Source: Streptomyces shenzhenensis | GTDB taxonomy: Bacteria > Actinomycetota > Actinomycetes > Streptomycetales > Streptomycetaceae | Assembly (NCBI RefSeq): GCF_021462265.1 | Contig: NZ_JAJONF010000002.1 | Location: 1-64,000 of the forward strand | Direction of reading: 5' to 3' | Length of the DNA stretch: 64,000 nucleotides | Shown: piece by piece, positions 44,933-53,475 of the stretch | Layout of the letters: each line of letters starts with the position of its first letter | How positions within the stretch are numbered: the first letter of the stretch is position 1 | Position numbers and translations under genes: made by a program | Notes under the pieces: generated by a model | Told to the model about the DNA's origin: nothing | The model's database searches: none | What the model saw: the letters and a program-made list of their open reading frames with translations, nothing else

Positions 44933-46024
44933 CTACTCGGTGTGCGGCAGACCCGCGGGCAGCTCGTCCGTGACGCGCTGCTGGGGGATCACCACGGCCC
45001 CCTGCTGGAGCGCCACCGTGCGGGCCGGGGCCGGAATGCGGATGCCCTCCTCGCGGTAGCGGCGGTGCAGGCGCTTGATGAACTCGTGCTTGATCCGGAA
45101 CTGGTCGCTGAACTCGCCGACGCCCAGGATCACCGTGAAGCCGATCCGTGAGTCCCCGAAGGTGTGGAAGCGGATCGCGGGCTCGTGGTCCGGGACCGCC
45201 CCCGTGATCTCGGACATGGTCTCGGCGATGACCTCGTGCGTGACCCGCTCGACCTGGTCCAGGTCGCTGTCGTAGCCCACACCCACCTGCACCAGGACCG
45301 TCAACTGCTGCTCGGGACGCGTGTAGTTGGTCATGTTGGTCTTCGCCAGCTGCCCGTTGGGGATGACCACCAGGTTGTTGGAGAGCTGGCGGACTGTCGT
45401 CTGGCGCCAGTTGATGTCCACGACGTACCCCTCCTCGCCGCTGCTCAGCTGGATGTAGTCGCCCGGCTGGACGGTCTTGGAAGCGAGGATGTGGACGCCC
45501 GCGAAGAGGTTGGCCAGGGTGTCCTGGAGGGCGAGCGCGACCGCGAGACCGCCCACCCCCAGGGCGGTGAGCAGGGGCGCTATGGAGATGCCCAGCGTCT
45601 GGAGCATGACCAGGAAGCCGATCGCCAGCACCAGCACCCGGGTGATGTTCACGAAGATCGTCGCCGAACCGGCCACGCCGGAGCGGGACTGGGTGACCGA
45701 CCGCACCAGCCCGGCGATCACCCGCGCCGCCGACACCGTCACGGCGAAGATGAGCAGCACCTTGAGGCACTGGTTGGTGTGGTGCTGAACCGTCTTGGTC
45801 AACGGCAGCACCGCCGCCGCGGCCGCCGCGCCGCCCGCGAGCGCCGCCCACGGGATCACCGTGCGCAGCGCGTCGACGATGACGTCGTCACCGCTCCAGC
45901 GCGTCCGCTTCGCGTGTCCGGCCAGCCAGCGCAGCATGCCACGGGACAGAAAGGCCAGCAACAGGCCCGCCGCGAGGGCGATCCCGGCCAGGACCAGGTC
46001 ATCGACGGTGAGCGCTCGGTTCAC
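44933..46024 (-). CDS. small-conductance mechanosensitive channel (MscS family)
   Basis: A 363-aa membrane protein. Four hydrophobic N-terminal helices precede the pore helix TM3 (LLTALGVGGLAVALALQDTL ANLFAGVHILA), the family's most conserved part. The beta domain follows: VQPGDYIQLSSGEEGYVVDI NWRQTTVRQLSNNLVVIPNG (the ....N.....PN..L signature), and a C-terminal alpha/beta domain. The channel opens under membrane tension and releases solutes during hypo-osmotic shock. Possibly monocistronic; it diverges from the FGGY kinase gene. Confidence 0.92.
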   Translation of the reverse strand: MNRALTVDDLVLAGIALAAGLLLAFLSRGMLRWLAGHAKRTRWSGDDVIVDALRTVIPWAALAGGAAAAAAVLPLTKTVQHHTNQCLKVLLIFAVTVSAARVIAGLVRSVTQSRSGVAGSATIFVNITRVLVLAIGFLVMLQTLGISIAPLLTALGVGGLAVALALQDTLANLFAGVHILASKTVQPGDYIQLSSGEEGYVVDINWRQTTVRQLSNNLVVIPNGQLAKTNMTNYTRPEQQLTVLVQVGVGYDSDLDQVERVTHEVIAETMSEITGAVPDHEPAIRFHTFGDSRIGFTVILGVGEFSDQFRIKHEFIKRLHRRYREEGIRIPAPARTVALQQGAVVIPQQRVTDELPAGLPHTE

Positions 46025-46163
46025 CGGTTACCTCCCATTCGGTTGTGCAACCGCTCATCCTGCCGTATTCGCGCGGAGGTTCGTGCCGGTCGCACCCGTG
46101 TGCGCTTGTGCTGCCCCTCACCACTGGGGCAGGCTGTCGCGCAGTGATCGTCAGGGAGGCTCG

Positions 46164-47615
46164 ATGACAGGTCCGGTGCTCGCAGTCGACCAGGGCACGT
46201 CCGGCACGAAGGCCCTGGTGATCTGTCCCGAACGGGGCGTCATCGGCACCGGATTCGCCGCGGTAGGGCCCCGGCAGCTGCCCGGCGGCCGGGTCGAGAC
46301 CGACCCCGTCGAGCTGTACGACTCGGTGCTCGTCGCCGGCCGCCGGGCGCTCGCCGAGGCCGGCGAACCGGTGACCGCGCTGGGCCTGGCCAACCAGGGC
46401 GGGACCGTCCTCGCCTGGGATCCCGGCACCGGGCGTCCGCTCACCGGCGCCATCGTTCACCAGGACCGCCGGGCCGAGCCGGTCTGCACCGAACTCGCCG
46501 CGCACGCCGAGGAGTTACGCGCTCTCACCGGCCTTCCGCCCGACCCCCGCGGGGCCGCGCCCAAGATGGCGTGGATCCGCCGCCACCTCACCACCGAGGG
46601 CGTCGTCACCACCACCGACGCCTGGCTGGTCCACCGGCTCACCGGTGCCTTCGTCACCGACGCCGCCACCGCCGGCCGCACCCATCTCCTCGACCTGGAC
46701 CGGGTGCGGTGGTCGGCCCGCGCCCTCGACCTGTACGGGCTGGCCGCCGAACACCTCCCCGAGATCGTCGACAACGCTCAACTCGTGGGCAGCACAAGGG
46801 AGTTCGGGGACAAGATCCCGCTCACCGGTCTCGCCGCGGACCAGCAGGCCGCCCTCCTCGCCCAGCGCATCACCGGTCCCGGCGCCGCCAAGTGCACCTA
46901 CGGCACCGGGGCCCTCCTGCTCGCGCACACCGGTGACACACCCCGCCGCAGTACCTCCGGACTGGTCAGCTGTGTCGCCTGGCGCTTCGCCGGAGAGCCC
47001 GGTTACTGCCTGGACGGCCAGGTCCACACCGTCGCCTCCGCCGTCCGCTGGCTCACCGGCCTCGGCGTGATCTCGGGCGCCGCCGACCTGGACCGGGTGG
47101 GCGGCGCCGTCCCGGACACCGGCGGGGTCACCTTCGTGCCCGCGCTGGCCGGCCTCGCCGCCCCCTGGTGGCGCGGCGAGTTGCGCGGCTCGCTCACCGG
47201 GCTCGGCCTCGACACCGGCCCCGGGCACCTGGTGCGGGCCCTGTGCGAGGGCCTTGCCGCGCAGGTGGTGGAACTCGCCGAGGCCGCCGGGACCGACCTC
47301 GGCACCCCGCTGACCGCCCTTCGCGTCGACGGCCCCCTGACCCGGTCGGCCCTGCTCATGCAGACCCAGGCCGACCTGCTGCAACGCCCCGTCGAGGTGT
47401 CCACGCTGCCCGACGCCACCGCGCTCGGCGTGGGCGCGCTGGCCCACCTCGGCAGCGACCCCCTGGACTTCCTGCCGGACGGCAGGCCCGTCGCCGTCTA
47501 CGAGCCGCGCATCTCCGCCGCCGAGGCCGCCGACCGCCTCGGGGTCTTCCGCGCCGCCGTCGCCACCCTGCTCGACGGACCGGTGGCCGGAGCCGGATCG
47601 GGAGCGCCCCGGTGA
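46164..47615 (+). CDS. FGGY-family carbohydrate kinase (glycerol kinase-like)
   Basis: A 483-aa ATP-dependent sugar/polyol kinase: VLAVDQGTSGTKALVI (phosphate 1), ALGLANQGGTVLAWD, IVHQDRRAEP, TDAWLVHRLTGAFVTDAATA GRT.L.DLD, GLAADQQAALLAQR (FGGY signature 1-like) with KCTYGTGALLLAHTG (adenosine pocket), and ALRVDGPLTRSALLMQTQAD near the end. The substrate is not predictable; glycerol kinases have GDQQAAL.GQ at this site. The ATG at 46164 follows AGGGAGGC. Codon 118 is TTA (46515-46517), so full-length translation should depend on the developmental bldA tRNA. Confidence 0.88.
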   Translation: MTGPVLAVDQGTSGTKALVICPERGVIGTGFAAVGPRQLPGGRVETDPVELYDSVLVAGRRALAEAGEPVTALGLANQGGTVLAWDPGTGRPLTGAIVHQDRRAEPVCTELAAHAEELRALTGLPPDPRGAAPKMAWIRRHLTTEGVVTTTDAWLVHRLTGAFVTDAATAGRTHLLDLDRVRWSARALDLYGLAAEHLPEIVDNAQLVGSTREFGDKIPLTGLAADQQAALLAQRITGPGAAKCTYGTGALLLAHTGDTPRRSTSGLVSCVAWRFAGEPGYCLDGQVHTVASAVRWLTGLGVISGAADLDRVGGAVPDTGGVTFVPALAGLAAPWWRGELRGSLTGLGLDTGPGHLVRALCEGLAAQVVELAEAAGTDLGTPLTALRVDGPLTRSALLMQTQADLLQRPVEVSTLPDATALGVGALAHLGSDPLDFLPDGRPVAVYEPRISAAEAADRLGVFRAAVATLLDGPVAGAGSGAPR

Positions 47616-47967
47616 CGGTCACCGCCGCGGGATCCCTGCCCGGCGCCCGTACGACATGACGGTCCTCGGCGCCGGGGCCGACCGGGGCACCGGACTCGGC
47701 GGCGCGGGCGACCAGGGCCTGTTGCGAAGGTGCGTTCTCGCCCGAAGAGCGGCCGCGCGGCGTCCGGTGCATGCTCTGGTGTCCCCCCGGCCGAAGGCTG
47801 GGGGAGTGCCGTCCGGAAGCCCTCGTACCGGGCGTACCCGGGCTTTCGGGCGGTGCGGCGAGAGGGTGTGCCGGGCGTCGCGCGGCAGACGGCACTTTGG
47901 CAACAGGCGCCAGGGGCCGCCGGGCCGCCGGGCCGCCAGGCGGGAGTCGCCGGGCAGGCGGGGCTGC
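47616..47967. other. gene-free stretch with a palindromic repeat
   Basis: About 350 bases between the kinase and enoyl-CoA hydratase genes, which converge. It holds a streptomycete palindromic repeat (47783-47805) and a short run of CGGCCCGGCGGCC-type repeats near 47925. No coding sequence is supported. Confidence 0.5.
47783..47805. repeat. Streptomyces palindromic repeat (intergenic copy)
   Basis: CCCCCCGGCCGAAGGCTGGG GGA: inverted arms CCCCC.GCC / GGC..GGGGG around GAA. Same family as the copies at 3336-3368 and 25667-25703, but outside a gene. Confidence 0.5.
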
Positions 47968-48732
47968 TCAGTCGCCCGGGAAGGAGCCGTGCCGGCCCGC
48001 CCCCGCCGTGAACCGCGCCGCGCCTTCCAGACCCTCTGCCAGCACGCCCATGCCGTGCCGGATCTCGGCGGCCATCGCCGCCGGTTCGGCCAGCCCCTCC
48101 TGGTCCAGTACCGAGGCGCGGTCGCTGCGCAGGCAGGCCTGCGGGAAACCCGCGATCGACGCGGCCAGTTCCTCGGCCGCCTCGCGGGAGCGGCCGGCGG
48201 GGACGATCCGGTTGGCCAGGCCCATCTCGTAGGCCTCCGGGGCCGGGACCGGGCGGCCGGTGAGGATCAGGTCCATCGCCCGGCCGGCGCCGATCAGCCG
48301 GGGGAGCCGTACCGTGCCGCCGTCGATCAGCGGCACGCCCCAGCGGCGGCAGAAGACGCCGAACACGGCGTCCTCCTCGGCGACCCGCAGATCGCACCAC
48401 AGGGCCAGCTCCAGGCCCCCGGCCACGGCGTGCCCGGCGATCGCCGCGATCACCGGTTTGGACAGGCGCAGGCGGGTCGGGCCCATCGGGCCGTCGCCGA
48501 CCGCCGCCACCCGGTTGCCGCGCTCGCCGCCCATCGCCTTGAGGTCCGCGCCCGCGCAGAACGTGCCGCCCGCACCCCACAGCACCGCCACCCGCGCCTC
48601 GTCGTCCGCCTCGAACTCGCGGAAGGCGGCGACCAGTTCGGCCGCGGTCGGCCCGTCCACCGCGTTGCGCGCCTCGGGCCGGGACAGGACGACCGTGGTG
48701 ACAGGTCCCTTGCGTTCCAGGCGGACCGGCAT
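47968..48732 (-). CDS. enoyl-CoA hydratase/isomerase family protein
   Basis: A 254-aa crotonase-fold protein: VTTVVLSRPEARNAVDGPTA near the start, GAGGTFCAGADLKAMGG forming the first part of the oxyanion hole (A.GADL), KPVIAAIAGHAVAGGLELAL WCDLRVA with the second (GGLELAL), and FGVFCRRWGVPLIDGGTVRL PRLIG. The catalytic Glu equivalents of hydratases at the ERRWGVP block are changed to CRRWGVP, so hydratase activity is uncertain; many actinobacterial homologues share this. It acts on acyl-CoA substrates. It is 31 bases upstream of nothing on its strand except the flippase-like gene (stop at 48764) and probably co-transcribed with it. Confidence 0.85.
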   Translation of the reverse strand: MPVRLERKGPVTTVVLSRPEARNAVDGPTAAELVAAFREFEADDEARVAVLWGAGGTFCAGADLKAMGGERGNRVAAVGDGPMGPTRLRLSKPVIAAIAGHAVAGGLELALWCDLRVAEEDAVFGVFCRRWGVPLIDGGTVRLPRLIGAGRAMDLILTGRPVPAPEAYEMGLANRIVPAGRSREAAEELAASIAGFPQACLRSDRASVLDQEGLAEPAAMAAEIRHGMGVLAEGLEGAARFTAGAGRHGSFPGD

Positions 48733-48763
48733 GTGTTTCCCTCCGTCGGAAGGTCACCCGGCG

Positions 48764-49747
48764 TCAGATGACCTTGAGCCGTACCAGCGCTCCCAGTGTC
48801 AGCGCTCCCGGCAGCAACGGCACCCACACGGTGATGATCCGGTACGCCAGGACCACGGCCGTGGCCACCGCCACCGGGCCCCCGGCCGCCACCAGCGCCA
48901 CGATCAGCGCCGCCTCCACCGAGCCCAGGCCGCCCGGCGTGGGGATCAGGGCGACGGCGACCGTGGCCGCCAGGTACGCCAGCGCCATGTGCGCGGGCGG
49001 CACGCCGAGGCCGAGCGCCTGTCCCACCGCCACCAGACCGGCCGCCTGGAGGGCGGGGAAGGCGAGCGAGCCGCCCCACAGCGCGAGCGCCCGGGACGGA
49101 CGCGTGTGCACCGAGCGGGCCTCGCCCAGCGCGGCGCGCACGAAGCGGAGCACCGGCTCGCGCACTCGCCGTACCAGGAAGAGCGCGGCCAGTACCACCG
49201 CCACCAGCGTGCCGGCGACGGCCAGGACCGGACCCACGTCCCCGTCCGGGAGCAGGCCGTCGAGCCGCAGCGCGTCCGGGAAGGCGACGAAGAACACGGT
49301 CATCAGGCCCACCCGGGCGATCGACTCGGCGAGCAGATACAGGGCCAGCGCGGCCGAGGAGGTGGCGAGCGGCACCCCGCACACGGTCATGAACCGGAGG
49401 TTGACCGCGCCCGAGCCGAGACCCGTGGGCAGCAGATGGTTGGCAGAGCCCGCCGCGAGCTGGGTGGCCAGCAGCCGCCAGCGGGGCAGCGGCTGGACGA
49501 CGGCGCCCTGCCGGGTGAAGGCGGCGGCCACCCAGGTCAGGCAGGTGGCGCCGCCGGCCGCCAGCAGCCAGGGCCAGGAGGCGTCGCGCAGGTGGCCGAA
49601 GCCCTCGACCAGGACCGGCCAGTGCCGCACCGCGATGACCGCGACCAGCACGAGCGGGATCAGGGTGAGGAGGTGCCGCACCGGGATGCGGCGGACGAGC
49701 CCGGGGAGACGGCTCTCACGGAAGTCGGGGATTCTTGCCGCTGTCAC
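48764..49747 (-). CDS. lysylphosphatidylglycerol synthase/flippase-like membrane protein
   Basis: A 327-aa integral membrane protein with about eight helices and UPF0104/LPG-synthase transmembrane domain features: TLIPLVLVAVIAVRHWP, LAAGSANHLLPTGLGSGAVN LR (conserved N...P.G.G), and LAYLAATVAVALIPTPGGLG SVEAAL (P.PGG.G..E). Proteins of this family move aminoacyl-phospholipids or related lipids across the membrane, or are of unknown substrate; the catalytic synthase domain is absent. The GTG at 49747 is chosen as the last in-frame start before non-helical sequence, with GGAG at a suitable distance. Confidence 0.82.
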   Translation of the reverse strand: MTAARIPDFRESRLPGLVRRIPVRHLLTLIPLVLVAVIAVRHWPVLVEGFGHLRDASWPWLLAAGGATCLTWVAAAFTRQGAVVQPLPRWRLLATQLAAGSANHLLPTGLGSGAVNLRFMTVCGVPLATSSAALALYLLAESIARVGLMTVFFVAFPDALRLDGLLPDGDVGPVLAVAGTLVAVVLAALFLVRRVREPVLRFVRAALGEARSVHTRPSRALALWGGSLAFPALQAAGLVAVGQALGLGVPPAHMALAYLAATVAVALIPTPGGLGSVEAALIVALVAAGGPVAVATAVVLAYRIITVWVPLLPGALTLGALVRLKVI

Positions 49748-49906
49748 ACCGGGAGAGGTTCTCCGGGCCGCCCCAACGGCGGATGGCGGAAGAGGAAAAA
49801 CCGGATGACGGCCGCGAAGCGGGTGAGGGCGCGTGGGGTCCTTCGTGCGAGGGGACGGCGGACCGGCATTGACCTCAACGAGGCTTGAGGTCGTACGTTC
49901 TTCCGC

Positions 49907-51778
49907 ATGAGTATGGAGACCACCGCCTGGATGCAGCTGCACAGCGTGATGACCGCCCAGCAGGAGCGGCGCCCGTTCGAACGGGCCACACTGCGCCGCA
50001 TCGCCGCCTTCGCCCGCCCACACCGGGCCGGGATAGTACGTTTCGTCCTGCTCGGGGTGGTGACCGCCCTGCTCGCCGTCGCCACCCCGGTGCTCGCCGG
50101 CCATGTCGTCGACGCGATCGTGTCGGGGCACGACACCGGCGCGGTCGTACGGCTGTCGCTGCTGATCGCGCTGGTCGCGGTCGTGGAGGCGGCGCTCGGG
50201 GTGCTCGGGCGGCGGCTCTCGTCGACGCTCGGGGAGGGACTCATCCTCGACCTGCGCACGGCTGTGTTCGATCATGTGCAGCGCATGCCTGTCGCGTTCT
50301 TCACACGTACTCGTACGGGAGCGCTGGTCAGTCGTCTCAACAACGACGTGATCGGCGCCCAGCGGGCCTTCGCCGGCACCCTCTCCGGCGTGGTCAGCAA
50401 CCTGGTCACGCTGGTGCTCACGCTCGTGGTGATGCTCACCCTGTCCTGGCAGATCACCCTGCTCGCGCTGGTGCTGCTGCCACTGTTCGTGGTGCCCGCC
50501 CGCCGGATGGGCGGCCGGATGGCCCGTATGCAGCGTGAGGCGGCCGCCCTCAACGCGGACATGGGCACCCGCATGACCGAGCGGTTCTCCGCTCCCGGCG
50601 CCACCCTGATCAAACTCTTCGGCCGACCGGAGGAGGAGTCCGCCGAGTTCACCGCCCGGGCCGCCCGGGTCCGCGACATCGGCGTGCGCACCGCCACCAC
50701 CCAGTCGGTGTTCATGACCGCGCTGACCCTGGTCTCCTCGCTCGCGCTCGCCCTGGTGTACGGCCTCGGCGGCTGGTTCGCGCTGCGCGGCACCCTGGAG
50801 CCGGGCGCCGTGGTCTCCCTCGCCCTGCTGCTGACCCGCCTCTACGCCCCGCTCACCGCGCTCGCCGGGGCCCGCGTCGAGGTGATGAGCGCGCTGGTCA
50901 GCTTCGAGCGGGTCTTCGAAGTGCTCGACCTCAAGCCCCTGATCGAGGAGAAGCCGGACGCCCGCGAGGTCCCCGAGGGCCCGGTGGCCGTCGAGTTCGA
51001 GGACGTCCGCTTCGCCTACCCGGCCGCCGATCAGGTCTCCCTCGCCTCGCTCGAAGAGGTCGCGGTTCTCGACACCCGCGCCGGCAGCGAGGTCCTGCAC
51101 GGCATCTCCTTCCGCGCGGAACCCGGCCAGACCGTCGCCCTCGTCGGCTCCTCCGGGGCCGGCAAATCCACCATCGCCCAGTTGCTGCCGCGCCTGTACG
51201 ACGTCGACGAGGGCGCCGTCCGCATCGGCGGCGTCGACGTCCGCGACCTGACCGCGGGCTCCGTGCGTGCCACCCTCGGCATGGTCACCCAGGACGGCCA
51301 TCTCTTCCACGACACCGTCCGCGCCAACCTGCTGCTCGCCCGGCCCGCGGCCACCGACGAGGAGCTGTGGGACGCCCTCGGCCGGGCCCGGCTGGACGAG
51401 GTCGTACGGTCGCTGCCCGACGGCCTGGACACGGTGGTCGGCGAACGCGGCTACCGGTTCTCCGGCGGCGAACGGCAGCGGATGACCATCGCCCGGCTGT
51501 TGCTGGCCCGCCAGCGCGTGGTGATCCTCGACGAGGCCACCGCCCATCTCGACAACACCTCGGAGGCGGCCGTCCAGGAGGCCCTGACCGAGGCGCTGGA
51601 GGGGCGTACGGCCGTCGTCATCGCCCACCGGTTGTCCACGATCCGGGCCGCCGACCAGATCCTGGTGGTCGAGGCGGGGCGGATCGTGGAGCGCGGCACC
51701 CACGAGACGCTGCTGGCGGCGGAGGGGCGGTACGCGGAGCTGTACCGGACGCAGTTCGCCGAGGTGCCGTCGGTGTGA
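49907..51778 (+). CDS. ABC exporter, fused permease and ATPase
   Basis: A 623-aa half-transporter that dimerises. Residues ~35-310 hold six helices (VRFVLLGVVTALLAVATPVL, SNLVTLVLTLVVMLTLSWQI TLLALVLLPLFV), with the intracellular coupling loop FFTRTRTGALVSRLNNDV. The nucleotide-binding domain (~360-600) has ALVGSSGAGKST, TQDGHLFHDTVRANLLLA (Q-loop, with D after Q), FSGGERQRMTIARLLL, VVILDEATAHLD and IAHRLSTI. An unusual insertion (DQVSLASLEEVAVLDTRAGS) lies before the Walker A. It exports a lipid, drug or peptide; the substrate is not predictable. A hairpin terminator follows. Confidence 0.92.
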   Translation: MSMETTAWMQLHSVMTAQQERRPFERATLRRIAAFARPHRAGIVRFVLLGVVTALLAVATPVLAGHVVDAIVSGHDTGAVVRLSLLIALVAVVEAALGVLGRRLSSTLGEGLILDLRTAVFDHVQRMPVAFFTRTRTGALVSRLNNDVIGAQRAFAGTLSGVVSNLVTLVLTLVVMLTLSWQITLLALVLLPLFVVPARRMGGRMARMQREAAALNADMGTRMTERFSAPGATLIKLFGRPEEESAEFTARAARVRDIGVRTATTQSVFMTALTLVSSLALALVYGLGGWFALRGTLEPGAVVSLALLLTRLYAPLTALAGARVEVMSALVSFERVFEVLDLKPLIEEKPDAREVPEGPVAVEFEDVRFAYPAADQVSLASLEEVAVLDTRAGSEVLHGISFRAEPGQTVALVGSSGAGKSTIAQLLPRLYDVDEGAVRIGGVDVRDLTAGSVRATLGMVTQDGHLFHDTVRANLLLARPAATDEELWDALGRARLDEVVRSLPDGLDTVVGERGYRFSGGERQRMTIARLLLARQRVVILDEATAHLDNTSEAAVQEALTEALEGRTAVVIAHRLSTIRAADQILVVEAGRIVERGTHETLLAAEGRYAELYRTQFAEVPSV

Positions 51779-51834
51779 GACCGGCCCAGGTGCCGCCGGG
51801 GTGAGACTCGCCGAGGAGCCGCCGGTGTGAGCCG

Positions 51835-51858
51835 CGCGGCCCTCGCCCGGGGGCCGCG
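51835..51858 (+). terminator. hairpin terminator after the ABC exporter
   Basis: Stem CGCGGCCC / GGGCCGCG (8 bp) with an 8-base loop, 57 bases after the exporter stop. GC-rich without a T-run. Confidence 0.5.
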
Positions 51859-51961
51859 GGCCGTTTCCGTCGGTGGGTCCGATGTGGCGGGTGGCACGCG
51901 CGCGGCGGCGGCCGCACATCGACGCGGCCCGCGCCTCTTTGGCGCGCGACCTCTTGACGCG

Positions 51962-51975
51962 ACTGGTCCGGACCT
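51962..51975. promoter_or_regulatory. DasR-type operator (dre-like) upstream of the GH18 gene
   Basis: ACTGGTCCGGACCT matches the core of the DasR consensus ACTGGTCTAGACCA (positions CTGGTC..GACC) and the GGTCCAGACC repeats of streptomycete chitinase promoters. It is 110 bases before the chitinase-like gene, next to an AT-rich stretch (CCTTAAACAAAG). Glucosamine-6-phosphate-relieved repression by DasR is expected. Confidence 0.55.
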
Positions 51976-52085
51976 TTAGTTTCACGCCTTAAACAAAGCC
52001 TCACGGATGTGCTCGACGCCCGGTGACCGCACGGGAGTCGACCGCATCCGTGTCGCATCCCCCCGCGTGAAAGGCCACCCCCACA

Positions 52086-53447
52086 ATGGCCAGACCTCTC
52101 CCTACGGCTGTCTCCCTGGCCGCGCTGACGCTCGCCGCAGGCCTGCTCACCGCCTTCCCCGCACAGGCCGCCACCGGCACCATCACCGGCCTCGCCGGCA
52201 AGTGCCTCGACGTCGCCGGCGCCAACTCCGCCGACGGCACGGCCGTCCAGCTCTACGACTGCAACGGCACCGCCGCCCAGCAGTGGACGGTCGGCAGCGA
52301 CGGCACCATCCGAGCCCTCGGCAAGTGCCTTGACGTGACCGGCAATTCGGCCGCCGACGGCGCCAAGCTGCAATTGTGGACGTGTACCGGCGGCGCCAAC
52401 CAGCAGTGGACCGTGTCGTCCGCGCACGACATCGTCAATCCCCAGGCGGACAAGTGCATGGACGTCACCGACAACAACTCCGCCAACGGCACCCGGATCC
52501 AGATCTGGAGCTGCGGCGGCGGCGCCAACCAGAAGTGGACCGCGCCCGCGGCCGACGGCGGCACCACCCCGTCCTCACCGATGGCCGTGGCACCCTACCT
52601 CTACAACGGCTGGGGCGACCCGCCGAGCCCGGCCACGATCACCGGCGCGACCGGCGTGAAGTACTACACGCTCGCCTTCGTGCTCAGCAACGGCTACTGC
52701 AACCCGCAGTGGGACGGCAGCCGGGCACTGACCGGCGGCGTCGACCAGCAGACGATCAACACCGTGCGTGCGGGCGGCGGTGACGTGATCCCGTCCTTCG
52801 GCGGCTACAGCGGCAACAAACTGGAGAGCTCCTGCTCCAGCGCGAGCGAGCTGGCGGCGGCCTACCAGAAGGTGATCAACGCCTACGGCGGCCTCAAGGC
52901 CATCGACATCGACCTGGAGGCCGACGCCTACAGCAACGGGACCGTGCAGCAGCGGGTCGTGGACGCGCTGAAGGCGGTGAAGGCCGCCAACTCCGGCCTG
53001 AAGGTGTACATCACCATCGGCACCGGGCAGAGCGGCCCCGACACCAGCCTGATCAACCGGGCCGCGTCCTCCGGGCTGAGCGTCGACGCCTGGGCGATCA
53101 TGCCGTTCGACTTCGGCGGCGCGGGCCAGAACATGGGGAACCTGACGGTGCAGGCGGCCGAGGGCCTCAAGAACGCGCTGAAGTCCGCGTACGGCTACAG
53201 CGACGACACCGCCTACCGGGACATGGGCATCTCGTCCATGAACGGCGTCACCGACGACAACGAGACCGTCACGGTGGCCGACTTCCGCACCATTCTCGCC
53301 TACGCCCAGCAGCACCACCTGGCCCGGCTCACCTTCTGGTCCGCCAACCGGGACCGGCCCTGCACCGGCGGCTCCGCCGACAGCTGCTCCGGCGTGAGCC
53401 AGTCCGACTGGGACTACACGCGCGTCTTCGCCGGATACACCGGCTGA
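52086..53447 (+). CDS. secreted ricin-lectin / GH18 chitinase-like enzyme
   Basis: A 453-aa protein with a Sec signal (ARPLPTAVSLAALTLAAGLL TAFPAQA). Residues ~30-155 form a ricin B (CBM13) domain with three CLDV..NSADGT/W blocks (GKCLDVAGANSADGTAVQLY, GKCLDVTGNSAADGAKLQLW, DKCMDVTDNNSANGTRIQIW) each closed by a QQWTV-type strand. The GH18 barrel follows a short linker (VAPYLYNGWG), with the catalytic motif AIDIDLEAD (D274, D276, E278; consensus DxxDxDxE) and AWAIMPFDFGG. It probably hydrolyses chitin or a related glycan. ATG at 52086, preceded by the DasR-like site. Confidence 0.9.
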   Translation: MARPLPTAVSLAALTLAAGLLTAFPAQAATGTITGLAGKCLDVAGANSADGTAVQLYDCNGTAAQQWTVGSDGTIRALGKCLDVTGNSAADGAKLQLWTCTGGANQQWTVSSAHDIVNPQADKCMDVTDNNSANGTRIQIWSCGGGANQKWTAPAADGGTTPSSPMAVAPYLYNGWGDPPSPATITGATGVKYYTLAFVLSNGYCNPQWDGSRALTGGVDQQTINTVRAGGGDVIPSFGGYSGNKLESSCSSASELAAAYQKVINAYGGLKAIDIDLEADAYSNGTVQQRVVDALKAVKAANSGLKVYITIGTGQSGPDTSLINRAASSGLSVDAWAIMPFDFGGAGQNMGNLTVQAAEGLKNALKSAYGYSDDTAYRDMGISSMNGVTDDNETVTVADFRTILAYAQQHHLARLTFWSANRDRPCTGGSADSCSGVSQSDWDYTRVFAGYTG

Positions 53448-53475
53448 CCCCCGACACCTCGGACTAGGAGATCCA

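Noticed and set aside
47616..47967. Small ORFs between the kinase and enoyl-CoA hydratase genes
   Set aside because: They show no family features, run through palindromic and GGC repeats, and lack convincing ribosome-binding sites.
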